A stretch of 22,646 nt of DNA from a virus, in IMG/VR virus record IMGVR_UViG_3300007541_004782, positions 1-22,646 of that record; one strand, 5' to 3'. A program made the position numbers and the translations under genes. This document shows, piece after piece, positions 1 through 6,257 of this stretch (its first letter is position 1; the number at the start of each line of letters is the position of its first letter). The notes under the pieces were generated by a model. That model saw only the letters and a program-made list of their open reading frames with translations. It was not told the origin of the DNA and searched no databases.

Positions 1-146
1 ATGAAACAAGTCGTAGCAGCAAGTAGGCAAGGAATCATGAGGACTCCGAACCAACCGACATAAAGACGGTTATCGGTTGAAGTTACCCACTGGCAGAATT
101 GTTCCCAAGTATTCGATTGTCGTTGACGTGAAAGTGTAGCAGTCAT
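1..146 (-). CDS. psbA: Photosystem II D1 protein, N-terminal part (cut by window edge)
   Basis: Not a long ORF in this window, but the reverse strand from the ATG at 146 reads [20 protein letters not shown], followed by [19 protein letters not shown] and LLAATTCF. This is the conserved N-terminus and start of the first transmembrane helix of D1. The remaining 85 percent or so of the gene lies left of the window. D1 binds the photosystem II cofactors and turns over quickly in light; cyanophages carry psbA to keep host photosynthesis running during infection. No strong Shine-Dalgarno is visible before the ATG. The 120-nt leader has hairpins and promoter-like boxes, and the peroxiredoxin gene upstream ends in its own terminator, so psbA is probably a separate transcript. 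Confidence 0.95.
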   Translation of the reverse strand, partial: MTATLSRQRQSNTWEQFCQWVTSTDNRLYVGWFGVLMIPCLLAATTCF

Positions 147-351
147 TTGTTTGAAAAGTAGTAAGACCATCAGGGAAATGGTGGAGTTACTATGCTCCCC
201 GCACCCTCAGCGGGGATATGAGAGACGTGATTTATACACCCTATAGGTCTCGGTTTGGGGTGTTTGTCAATGTTACATGAGATTAAAATCTCTTAACATT
301 TGTTTACCTATTTATCATACTACGGTTTCAAGAAGGAGTCAAGAGCCCAGA
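147..351 (-). other. psbA leader and intergenic region with hairpins
   Basis: No gene seen. Read toward psbA it contains a hairpin at 270-299 (ATGTTA/TAACAT enclosing GAGAT/ATCTC), a 7-bp GC-rich hairpin at 196-216 (CCCCGC/GCGGGG) and a small one at 166-182 (ACCAT/ATGGT). Minus-strand boxes resembling T4-type late promoters are at 308-315 (GATAAATA) and 229-236 (TATAAATC). The GC-rich hairpin lies about 50 nt before the start codon with no T-run after it, so it looks like a 5' leader structure rather than a terminator. Confidence 0.5.
240..270 (-). promoter_or_regulatory. Possible sigma70-like promoter for psbA
   Basis: Minus strand has a perfect TTGACA (265-270) and a TATAGG (240-245) 19 nt away, or CTATAG at 18 nt. 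The -10 and spacing are poorer than at other promoters here, so this is tentative. A late-type TATAAATC starts just downstream. Confidence 0.35.
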
Positions 352-376
352 CAAAAAAAATCCCCCTTTCGGGGGA
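352..376 (-). terminator. Intrinsic terminator after peroxiredoxin
   Basis: On the minus strand CCCCC-GAAA-GGGGG is followed by A and eight T residues, directly after the peroxiredoxin stop codon. It separates that transcript from psbA. Confidence 0.9.
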
Positions 377-381
377 GGAGA

Positions 382-918
382 TCATACAACCACTGCAGGA
401 GTGGAAGCTTTCACATATTCCAGAAGTTTTTCTGGAGTTGACCAGACATAAGGATCTTCAGAAGCATTATCTTCTTTACCATCTTCCATAAAGATCTGTT
501 CGATCACACCATCATTAATAACGGCGGCATAACGCCAGGAACGCATTGCAAATCCAAGATTAAACTTTTGGACTAACATACCCATGGCGTTAGTGAATTC
601 ACCATTACCATCAGGGATAAGTTTTACATTCTCAATATTTTGATCTTTAGCCCATGCGTTCATCACAAAAGCATCATTGACAGACAAACAGTAGATTTCA
701 TCAATACCGGCTTCTTTGAATTGAGAATAATTCTCTTCATAACCAGGGAGTTGATATGCACTACAAGTGGGAGTGAAAGCACCAGGAAGTGCAAACAGAA
801 CTACTTTCTTTTCGTTAAAAAGTTCTTCACTAGAACGAGTTACAAATTCACCGTTTTCACGGAACATAAAGTCCACTGAAGGGACTACAGATTTTTCTTC
901 AGGAGTTAGTTGGGGCAT
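382..918 (-). CDS. Peroxiredoxin, Prx5 type
   Basis: A 178-residue thiol peroxidase of the AhpC/TSA superfamily that reduces hydrogen peroxide and alkyl hydroperoxides with electrons from a thiol donor. The peroxidatic site is plain: LPGAFTPTCS at residues 44-53 has the Pro, Thr and Cys52 of the PxxxTxxC motif, in the PGAFTPTC form of the Prx5 subfamily. A later Arg (MRSWRYAAV) fits the substrate Arg. Length is usual for Prx5 without a fused glutaredoxin. The start overlaps the preceding 68-residue ORF by 20 nt, and an intrinsic terminator follows, so it is last in the ferredoxin operon. Its role is probably detoxifying peroxide in illuminated infected cells; the electron donor is unknown, though the encoded ferredoxin could feed it through host reductases. 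Confidence 0.93.
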   Translation of the reverse strand: MPQLTPEEKSVVPSVDFMFRENGEFVTRSSEELFNEKKVVLFALPGAFTPTCSAYQLPGYEENYSQFKEAGIDEIYCLSVNDAFVMNAWAKDQNIENVKLIPDGNGEFTNAMGMLVQKFNLGFAMRSWRYAAVINDGVIEQIFMEDGKEDNASEDPYVWSTPEKLLEYVKASTPAVVV

Positions 919-1105
919 GTTTTTGTTTCAGTTCAGGATTAGGGTTACAAATAAGTTTTTGTTTGACAGGTTTAATAACAATAAACTTGTCATTCTTAAG
1001 GGTGCCAGCGATCTTGACTTCTAGTTCTACATCTCGATCCCAAGCACCACTCTCAACAAGTTCTTGGAGGGCAACATTGAATTGCCCAAGCATGTTAGCA
1101 CTCAC
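899..1105 (-). CDS. Small protein between ferredoxin and peroxiredoxin, unknown function
   Basis: 68 residues, soluble, no signal peptide or membrane span. The middle ([11 protein letters not shown], then [14 protein letters not shown]) looks like beta-strands. I do not recognise it. The start overlaps the ferredoxin stop in an ATGA arrangement and the end overlaps the peroxiredoxin start by 20 nt, which indicates translational coupling within one operon and supports it being a real gene. A redox-related role is only an inference from its neighbours. Confidence 0.75.
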   Translation of the reverse strand: MSANMLGQFNVALQELVESGAWDRDVELEVKIAGTLKNDKFIVIKPVKQKLICNPNPELKQKHAPTNS

Positions 1106-1395
1106 AGGTTTTCTTCCTGCTCAGTAAGGATTACACAGTCGCTGGTGGGATATGCCACACAAGTCAGCACCCAACCATCTTCAAGTTGTTCATCATCAAG
1201 GAAAGATTGTTCCGAATTATCTACGGTGCCAGAGATGAGTTTTCCTGCACAAGCCGAACAAGCGCCTGCCTTACACGATGAAGGGAGGTCAACACCTGCT
1301 TCCTCTGCAGCTTCAAGAATGTACTGGTCATCTGCACATTCAATGGTAGTTTCAGAACCATCGGGAGATTGAAGAGTGACGTTATATGTAGTCAT
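1102..1395 (-). CDS. petF: Plant-type [2Fe-2S] ferredoxin
   Basis: 97 residues, the usual size of photosynthetic ferredoxin. Cluster ligands are Cys41, Cys46, Cys49 and Cys79 (CKAGACSAC, then LTC), the C-x4-C-x2-C-x29-C pattern of the chloroplast and cyanobacterial family. Acidic residues ([14 protein letters not shown]) give the typical negative surface. It takes electrons from photosystem I and hands them to ferredoxin-NADP reductase, phycobilin reductases or other acceptors; cyanophage ferredoxins are thought to support bilin synthesis and phage-directed reductant flow. It has its own promoter-like sequence in the 67-nt gap to the upstream Hli gene and is coupled to the next ORF by an ATGA overlap. 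No clear Shine-Dalgarno is visible. Confidence 0.96.
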   Translation of the reverse strand: MTTYNVTLQSPDGSETTIECADDQYILEAAEEAGVDLPSSCKAGACSACAGKLISGTVDNSEQSFLDDEQLEDGWVLTCVAYPTSDCVILTEQEENL

Positions 1396-1418
1396 GTTTT
1401 AAAATAAATTACGAATAG

Positions 1419-1447
1419 AGTTTATCAAGAAACTATTAAGAAGTCAA
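1419..1447 (-). promoter_or_regulatory. Sigma70-like promoter for the ferredoxin operon
   Basis: Minus strand TTGACT (1442-1447), 17-nt spacer, TAAACT (1419-1424). An imperfect inverted repeat (AATAG-A-GTTT / AAAC-TATT, 1414-1438) overlaps the -10 box and could be an operator or leader hairpin. Confidence 0.5.
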
Positions 1448-1462
1448 CTTGTTGTATGCAAA

Positions 1463-1582
1463 TCACCATACTCCAGGAATAATTTGCCCAGTAGTAAGAT
1501 ATGTTCCAACAGCAATGACGAAACCGAGCATTGCCAAACGTGCATTGAGGATCTCTGCCTCAGGGGTGAATCCAAATTTCAT
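1463..1582 (-). CDS. hli: High-light-inducible protein (39 residues)
   Basis: Too short for a 60-codon cutoff. From ATG 1582 it begins MKFGFTPEAEILNARLAMLG, then a hydrophobic FVIAVGTYLTTG segment and a short tail ending PGVW. Glu10-x-x-Asn13-x-Arg15 is the chlorophyll-binding signature of the Hli/CAB family, here on a single transmembrane helix. Hlips sit in the thylakoid membrane and dissipate excess energy around photosystem II assembly and repair. A good Shine-Dalgarno (AAGGAG) lies 8 nt upstream, created partly by the stop codon of the 28-residue ORF. It is the smaller of two Hli genes in this cassette. Confidence 0.93.
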   Translation of the reverse strand: MKFGFTPEAEILNARLAMLGFVIAVGTYLTTGQIIPGVW

Positions 1583-1593
1583 AGTAGTTCTCC

Positions 1594-1680
1594 TTAGTAA
1601 GTTTCAGAAAGTTTTTCTACAGAAATTGCCAACAAAACAAAGAAGGCAATACTAGTAATTGTAAAGATTACTTCAGTCAT
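1594..1680 (-). CDS. 28-residue single-span membrane peptide, unknown
   Basis: Reads MTEVIFTITSIAFFVLLAIS, then VEKLSETY: one hydrophobic helix of about 17 residues with a charged tail. It starts 8 nt after the stop of the 67-residue Hli and stops 11 nt before the 39-residue Hli, whose Shine-Dalgarno overlaps its stop codon. Size and position between two thylakoid proteins recall small photosystem or cytochrome b6f subunits, but the sequence matches none that I know (PsbI, L, M, N, T, X; PetL, M, N; PsaM), so I assign no family. Its own ribosome-binding site is weak (GAGACAG), so coupling to the upstream gene is likely. Confidence 0.6.
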   Translation of the reverse strand: MTEVIFTITSIAFFVLLAISVEKLSETY

Positions 1681-1688
1681 CGTCTGTC

Positions 1689-1892
1689 TCAGAAGATACC
1701 GAAGAAGAGTTTGTTGGTGAATAGATAAGAAATTGCACCAGCAATAATACCCATCATAGCCCAACGACCATTATACATCTCGGTCATCTGCATAGGAGTC
1801 AAGAGACCTTTACGGCTATACTCTTGGTAAACCATTTGGGGTTCTTTTGCCCACATGTTTTGTTGACCACGATCATTCGTTGTTACAGTCAT
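1689..1892 (-). CDS. hli: High-light-inducible protein (67 residues)
   Basis: A soluble N-terminal 30 residues is followed by LTPMQMTEMYNGRWAMMG and a hydrophobic IIAGAISYLF segment. Glu38-x-x-Asn41-Gly-Arg43-x-Ala-Met is the ExxNGRxAM chlorophyll-binding motif of the Hli/CAB family. The protein is a single-helix thylakoid photoprotection factor. It is first in the photosynthesis cassette: a strong promoter overlapping the previous terminator lies directly upstream, and a perfect 7-bp inverted repeat (TTGTAAA/TTTACAA, 1900-1915) falls just upstream of the start codon, in the leader. No clear Shine-Dalgarno is present. Confidence 0.93.
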   Translation of the reverse strand: MTVTTNDRGQQNMWAKEPQMVYQEYSRKGLLTPMQMTEMYNGRWAMMGIIAGAISYLFTNKLFFGIF

Positions 1893-1916
1893 GTTACTTT
1901 TGTAAAGATTTACAAC

Positions 1917-1945
1917 ATTATATAGGAAAAATAAAGAGGGGTCAA
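1917..1945 (-). promoter_or_regulatory. Sigma70-like promoter for the hli cassette, embedded in a terminator
   Basis: Minus strand TTGACC (1940-1945), exactly 17 nt, TATAAT (1917-1922). The -35 box lies in the loop and second arm of the terminator hairpin of the upstream operon, so one 35-bp stretch ends one transcript and starts the next. Confidence 0.65.
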
Positions 1946-1952
1946 GCCCCTC
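1925..1952 (-). terminator. Intrinsic terminator after the exported-protein pair
   Basis: Minus strand GAGGGG-CTTGA-CCCCTC followed by TTTATTTTT, 45 nt past the stop codon of the second exported protein. Confidence 0.85.
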
Positions 1953-1996
1953 ATGTTACTGTATCCTAACTGAAGTAAGTATTAATGATTACAAAA

Positions 1997-2365
1997 TCAG
2001 AAGGTGTACTTCAGACCAACTTTGAGGTTGGTAAGGAACTCATCAAATTCCAGACCATTGGTACTGGCACCCCAGACCTCACCGTAAATACCGAGATTAT
2101 CGGTTGCAGCAACGTTGATACCGAACTTACCAGATACTTCCAGTTCAGTATCGCTACCATTAGGGATAGCAACAGCAGGACCAGCTTGAACGTAACCAGT
2201 CACAGTCTTACTAAGGTTGCCCTCATAACCGATGTGATTCTCGATTAGGGTAGCACCATAGTCACCACCAACTAGACCAGTGTTGGATTCGATGTTCACA
2301 TAAGGACCTGCCATAGCAGGTGCTGCCATCAGGGGGAGAGCAACAAGAGCAATAAGATTCTTCAT
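1997..2365 (-). CDS. Exported beta-rich protein, outer-membrane-barrel-like (second copy)
   Basis: 122 residues. The N-terminus MKNLIALVALPLMAAPAMAG is a clear signal peptide with an AMA-G cleavage site at about residues 19/20. The mature part alternates polar and hydrophobic residues (LSKTVTGYVQAGPAVAI, ELEVSGKFGINVAA) and ends LKVGLKYTF, a C-terminal aromatic beta-strand like the BAM signal of outer-membrane barrels. About 100 residues would make only a small barrel or beta-sandwich. It lies 5 nt after the 126-residue gene and is a paralogue of it: both mature proteins begin GPYV and both end in K-V-x-x-x-Y-x-F. Export to the periplasm or outer membrane of the cyanobacterium is well supported; function is unknown. 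Confidence 0.85.
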   Translation of the reverse strand: MKNLIALVALPLMAAPAMAGPYVNIESNTGLVGGDYGATLIENHIGYEGNLSKTVTGYVQAGPAVAIPNGSDTELEVSGKFGINVAATDNLGIYGEVWGASTNGLEFDEFLTNLKVGLKYTF

Positions 2366-2370
2366 AGTTA

Positions 2371-2751
2371 TCAGAAAGAATAACGAACTTTTACTTCACC
2401 GCCTACGGCAAATTCTTCGGAATCAAATCCATACTCTCCAGTAACTTTTGTCTTCAAAGACAGTTGTTTGGCAAGGGGGTATGAAAGACCAACTTCGGTG
2501 ACTACTACACCTTCATTAGTTCCACCATTGTTCCATTCGTAACCAGGACCAACTTCACCATAAACTTTCAGACCACTGGTGCCAACTTTGGTCTCATAGC
2601 CTCCACGAATTTCGGTTTGAGCACCTTTATAAGTACCACCATCGGTAATCACACCACCAGCAGTAGTTTTTGATTCGACATACGGACCAGCGAAAGCAGC
2701 GGTGGCAAGGAAAGGGGCAACAGCAGCGGTTGCAATAACAGATTTAATCAT
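2371..2751 (-). CDS. Exported beta-rich protein, outer-membrane-barrel-like (first copy)
   Basis: 126 residues with a signal peptide (MIKSVIATAAVAPFLATAAF, then AGPYVES) cleaved after AFA. The mature protein is glycine-rich with alternating strands (TEIRGGYETKVG, LKVYGEVGPGYEW, LKTKVTGEYGF) and ends EVKVRYSF, a barrel-type terminal strand. It is paralogous to the next gene. A good promoter (2830-2859), a leader with two small hairpins and a GAGG ribosome site about 10 nt before the ATG start this two-gene operon, which ends at the terminator at 1925-1952. Possible roles are changing envelope permeability or adsorption during infection; nothing in the sequence decides. Confidence 0.85.
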   Translation of the reverse strand: MIKSVIATAAVAPFLATAAFAGPYVESKTTAGGVITDGGTYKGAQTEIRGGYETKVGTSGLKVYGEVGPGYEWNNGGTNEGVVVTEVGLSYPLAKQLSLKTKVTGEYGFDSEEFAVGGEVKVRYSF

Positions 2752-2829
2752 TTAATTAATACCTCGTAAATTTACTTGCGGAATGGTTACCCGCAGATGA
2801 AAGAAGACTTGACTTGTCTTCGTTCTATC

Positions 2830-2859
2830 ATCTTAACATCGTCTTTATGATTCTGTCAA
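2830..2859 (-). promoter_or_regulatory. Sigma70-like promoter for the exported-protein pair
   Basis: Minus strand perfect TTGACA (2854-2859), 18-nt spacer, TAAGAT (2830-2835). The leader carries hairpins at 2803-2821 (GAAGAC/GTCTTC) and 2777-2795 (TGCGG/CCGCA). Confidence 0.6.
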
Positions 2860-2864
2860 GGTAG

Positions 2865-2888
2865 TAAAAACCCACCTTTCGGTGGGTA
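2865..2888 (-). terminator. Intrinsic terminator of the glycan operon
   Basis: Minus strand ACCCACC-GAAA-GGTGGGT followed by TTTT, immediately after the glycosyltransferase stop at 2896. It closes the 10.4-kb operon that begins at about 13.3 kb. Confidence 0.88.
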
Positions 2889-2895
2889 GTTTGAA

Positions 2896-3717
2896 TTATT
2901 CAGTTGGTGGTTGGGCTTCTGATGTCCTTCCCAAATATGGATCAAAGTCCATAAGTTTCTCAATTTCTAGATCAGAACCACGAGTCTGCCAGAGATTTCG
3001 GAGTCCATCATGAGATCCTCTGTGGAAAATCTCAATATGTTCTGGGTGAATTGAAGAACCAAGTTCAATTCTATACAAGAACAGCGGAATAGCAAAAGTA
3101 TTTCCAGAGTTGTAAATTAGATCATCAGCAACGGCACGAGGCTTAATAGCATGATCAAGTTTATATTTGTCTCCACGGCAGTGAAGTCTCACAACTTTCT
3201 CTGCATGATGTCGGGTAATAACATAACATGCTGTAGAAAAATCATTAACAAACCTGCGATGCAAGTTGACATGAAGTGTCCCTGGACAAATAATTGCGAG
3301 TTGAACTACATCATAATCATATGGAAGTCTCGCAACAAATTGATTCCATGTAAAATTCCAGTGTTTTGCAATACTGATATCTACATCATCTTCCATAACA
3401 ATACAATATGGAGAATCAGAAGTTTCGAGATAATGTTTGAGTAGTTTGAGGTGGGAAGTAACACAACCAACTTCACCAGAACTCATATTTGCAGGGTATC
3501 TCCCATGGATGATATCGCTAAGATCATCTTCCCTACCATCGTAGGCAGAGATACGTTCATAGTTTTCAATTTCCCAGTAGGAAAACATTGATTCCATGTA
3601 AGCTTGTCTTTCAGGTTGACCATCTAGATTGATGTAATAGATGGGTCCAATACCTTTTAGTTTGTATGCAGATTTGTTTTTATCCATTACAGCAGATTCC
3701 ATCAGAGAACTTCCCAC
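2896..3717 (-). CDS. Glycosyltransferase family 25 (LPS-type galactosyltransferase-like)
   Basis: 273 residues. Family features in order: IYYINLDGQPERQAYM at about 26-41 (the N-terminal INLxxxxxR of GT25), RISAYDGR at 55-62, SGEVGCVTSHLKLLKHY at 80-96, and YCIVMEDDVDI at 104-114 with Glu109-Asp110-Asp111 as the metal/nucleotide-sugar acidic motif. GT25 enzymes add hexoses to lipooligosaccharide or to collagen hydroxylysine. The first ATG overlaps the upstream fucosyltransferase by 16 nt; the ATG at 3702 (residue 6) forms a TGATG overlap with that stop and has GGGAAG just before it, so it may be the real start. It is last in the glycan operon. Donor and acceptor are unknown. Confidence 0.85.
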   Translation of the reverse strand: MGSSLMESAVMDKNKSAYKLKGIGPIYYINLDGQPERQAYMESMFSYWEIENYERISAYDGREDDLSDIIHGRYPANMSSGEVGCVTSHLKLLKHYLETSDSPYCIVMEDDVDISIAKHWNFTWNQFVARLPYDYDVVQLAIICPGTLHVNLHRRFVNDFSTACYVITRHHAEKVVRLHCRGDKYKLDHAIKPRAVADDLIYNSGNTFAIPLFLYRIELGSSIHPEHIEIFHRGSHDGLRNLWQTRGSDLEIEKLMDFDPYLGRTSEAQPPTE

Positions 3718-4556
3718 CCCTCACAATAAAGATCGTTAGTATTATTATGTCCATATGAAGGACCAAACCAATTCTTAGGTGCTACGATTTTACCAGCACC
3801 ATTCTGCAACCATGCACCCCACCAAGACAAAGTAGAGTTTGCAATGATACCACCCTTGCAATTAGCCATAATGCAAAGATCAACATAAGGAGTATAGGAT
3901 CCATCAGGATACTTTTCTTCTGGAGTGGATACATAGAAACGATCTGGTTTAAAAAGTTCTTGTTCCATAACCCACTCTGGCGAATCGGAAACAACAACAA
4001 CTTCCTGATCTTCTGGGAATAGTTTAAGAGCTTCTTCATAGTAATCCAGAGTTTGTGGTGGATGTTGATCAGAACATTCAGTATATGCCCACTTAAATCC
4101 ACGAGCATCGACTAGATTAGGATCGCCACGGCGTACATGAAGGAAAATGGGATCCTTCAATTCGGAAAGAAACCCTTGTACGGGTTCAACCAAATCATTA
4201 TGGAAGGTAAAATCTTTACGAATTTCGTCTTTAATATGTGCAAAATACTTTTCAGTTTGAAAAAATCCGTGTAGAGATACATCATTAGGGCAAAGTTGAA
4301 GAAGTTCTTCATCAAAATGAAAATGTTTTTCAGCCACGACTGGAGCAAAACCCCTATCAAGAATATACAGATTGGTAGACTTTACACTTTCCAGTGTAAA
4401 ACAATTAGCCAAACTATAATTATCTACTCTGCGAGTATTATATGGAGGAATGCACCAATCATATCCTTTTGCGGTTGCAATACCTCGTAAAGCTGCATAC
4501 TGGAACATCTGATTTCCCAGACGGCCAATATTTCCCAATTCATTAAACGCCAGCAT
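3702..4556 (-). CDS. GT11 alpha-1,2-fucosyltransferase-like (paralogue A)
   Basis: 284 residues, a normal length for bacterial GT11. Signatures: GRLGNQMFQYAALRG at 11-25, GFFQTEKYF at 97-105, the catalytic HVRRGD at 140-145 (the HxRRxD loop binding the GDP-sugar phosphates), VVSDSPEW at 188-195, and IIANSTLSWWGAWL at 237-250. GT11 enzymes move L-fucose from GDP-fucose to a galactose O2. Of the three paralogues here this keeps the canonical motif most fully. It overlaps both neighbours, so it is translated within the operon. The donor could be GDP-L-fucose or, given the GME-like gene upstream, GDP-L-galactose; the choice is inference. Confidence 0.9.
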   Translation of the reverse strand: MLAFNELGNIGRLGNQMFQYAALRGIATAKGYDWCIPPYNTRRVDNYSLANCFTLESVKSTNLYILDRGFAPVVAEKHFHFDEELLQLCPNDVSLHGFFQTEKYFAHIKDEIRKDFTFHNDLVEPVQGFLSELKDPIFLHVRRGDPNLVDARGFKWAYTECSDQHPPQTLDYYEEALKLFPEDQEVVVVSDSPEWVMEQELFKPDRFYVSTPEEKYPDGSYTPYVDLCIMANCKGGIIANSTLSWWGAWLQNGAGKIVAPKNWFGPSYGHNNTNDLYCEGWEVL

Positions 4557-5364
4557 TTAATTGTTCTCCTCTTGTCTTAATGTACTCTTGTTGTTGGTAG
4601 TATGATTGCAATTTTTGTGTATCCCAAGTTCTAATATTCTGCCAGAGATTATGGTTATCCATGAACTTTGGATTGTGGTAGTGTGAATTAAATGTTCTAC
4701 CATGTTCAAAGTGATAGATGTTCTCATTAACTCTACCTACTCTGACTCCAAATGCATTCAATCTAAAGTAAAACTCACAATCTTCTGCTCCCCAAGAAAT
4801 AAAGTTCTCATTCCACATTCCAACTTCGATTTCAACCTGTCTCTTCAGCATTTGTCCCCATCCAATAGAAGAGGCCACTCTGAATTTACAATCATTCAAG
4901 ACATCAAAGTTAAAATTAGAATCAAGAAATTGATTAAAAGTGGACTCAGAATAATTTACAGCCCATTGATACACTCCGCACCCAAAAGGATACACTACAT
5001 CAACATCTCCAGATACTATTGCATTGTAAGCAGATTCATAACTACCTTTTGGTAATACTACGTCTACATCATGATTATAAACGATAGGAGTTTCAGAAGC
5101 AACTAAAAGGTCATTTAAGATGCGAGTCTTATGAAAAAACTTTTCGTCACTCTCTTCAAAAATATGAGTAAGATTATTAGTATCTGTATATTTTTTGATT
5201 ACAGGTAGGGCTCTGAACTTAAAGTGTGAATGTTTATCTACTTCTTTTAAAATTACTTTAGCTTCTGGAAAGTTTTTTAGAAGATAAGTCGTAGAAGTAA
5301 TTACATTTTTAAGTCTATCTTCAGACTCAATTCGGCATGGGAGTAGAAATGTTAAATCTTTCAT
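4543..5364 (-). CDS. GT-A fold glycosyltransferase with WGxED motif (galactosyltransferase/chondroitin-synthase-like)
   Basis: 273 residues. It starts LTFLLPCRIESEDRLKNV, the usual first strand of inverting GT-A enzymes. VYNHDVDVVLP at 95-105 supplies the Asp99-x-Asp101 metal motif, and FISWGAEDCEFYFRL at 188-202 is the W-G-x-E-D acceptor/catalytic motif of the GT7 beta-galactosyltransferase C-terminal domain and bacterial polysaccharide polymerases. Substrates cannot be read from this; galactose, GalNAc or GlcA transfer are the usual ones. It sits between two GT11 paralogues with short overlaps at both ends. Confidence 0.85.
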   Translation of the reverse strand: MKDLTFLLPCRIESEDRLKNVITSTTYLLKNFPEAKVILKEVDKHSHFKFRALPVIKKYTDTNNLTHIFEESDEKFFHKTRILNDLLVASETPIVYNHDVDVVLPKGSYESAYNAIVSGDVDVVYPFGCGVYQWAVNYSESTFNQFLDSNFNFDVLNDCKFRVASSIGWGQMLKRQVEIEVGMWNENFISWGAEDCEFYFRLNAFGVRVGRVNENIYHFEHGRTFNSHYHNPKFMDNHNLWQNIRTWDTQKLQSYYQQQEYIKTRGEQLNAGV

Positions 5365-6257
5365 TGTTCTGCGGGTACTGGAGAAGGGTCATTGTGAATC
5401 TTCACCCATCTCTCAGGGATCATATCCTTCATGTTATAGTGTGCATATGCTGGACCAAACCAAGGATCGGGAACTACAACTTTACCAACATCACCCTGCA
5501 ACCATGCACCCCACCAACTCAGAGAAGAGTTAGCGATAATAGCACCACCACAAAGACTCATAAGACAAAGGTCAATGTAGGGGACGGCCGCACCGTCTCC
5601 GAAGGTCTCATAGGATGAATCGGAGAAGTGGAATCTATCTCCTTGAAGCCACTCTTGACGTTTACACCAATCAATAAGATCGGAAACAACAATAATATTC
5701 TTATCTTCGGGAAACTCTTCTAGAGCTTTGCGATAATATTCCTCTTTACAGAGTGGGTGGTATTCCTGCACCATCTGATAAGACCACTTTTCACCTCTCC
5801 TACCAGTAAGATTTGGAGAACCACGGCGAACATGAAGAAAAATACAATTATCCCTTCCGCCAAGACTATCAATAAACCCTTGACACGGTTCCAGATACGT
5901 TTTCTTAAAAGTGAAATCCTCACGGATAGACGAGGCAATCGCCTCAAAGTACTTTTCCGTTTGAAAATTACCCGAAAAATTCGTATTGTCCTCGCAATTG
6001 TTGAAGATATCTTCATTGAAATGCATATCCCTATACTCTACAGTCTTGTAGAAGGGCTCTCCAGTGTTCTTATTTAGATCACAATTGGTAAGTTCAAATG
6101 CATCAAACAAACCATAATTATCTAAACGATCTGCATCAGGGCCTGGAACAATCCAGTCAAACCCACGATTGGCAGCAAGACCACGAATAAATGCGTATTG
6201 AAACATTTGGTTTCCGAGGCGCCCCTCGTTACCAAGTCCTTTAAATGATACAGTCAT
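5361..6257 (-). CDS. GT11 fucosyltransferase-like (paralogue B)
   Basis: 298 residues, closely related in layout to its two neighbours: GRLGNQMFQYAFIRG at 12-26, NFQTEKYF at 97-104, HVRRGS at 142-147, VVSDLIDW, and IIANSSLSWWGAWL near the C-terminus. The last residue of the catalytic HxRRxD motif is Ser instead of Asp, though both arginines are kept. About ten extra residues follow the final conserved block, ending PSPVPAEQ. The 4-nt ATGA overlap with the downstream gene and a one-base junction with the upstream paralogue show a tight operon. It probably transfers a GDP-linked 6-deoxyhexose or hexose to a glycan; whether the Asp-to-Ser change alters donor choice is open. Confidence 0.88.
   Translation of the reverse strand: MTVSFKGLGNEGRLGNQMFQYAFIRGLAANRGFDWIVPGPDADRLDNYGLFDAFELTNCDLNKNTGEPFYKTVEYRDMHFNEDIFNNCEDNTNFSGNFQTEKYFEAIASSIREDFTFKKTYLEPCQGFIDSLGGRDNCIFLHVRRGSPNLTGRRGEKWSYQMVQEYHPLCKEEYYRKALEEFPEDKNIIVVSDLIDWCKRQEWLQGDRFHFSDSSYETFGDGAAVPYIDLCLMSLCGGAIIANSSLSWWGAWLQGDVGKVVVPDPWFGPAYAHYNMKDMIPERWVKIHNDPSPVPAEQ

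Noticed and set aside
65-79. Small plus-strand peptide at the left edge ([20 protein letters not shown], positions 1-63)
   Set aside because: The opposite strand encodes the highly conserved N-terminus of D1, which explains this sequence fully.
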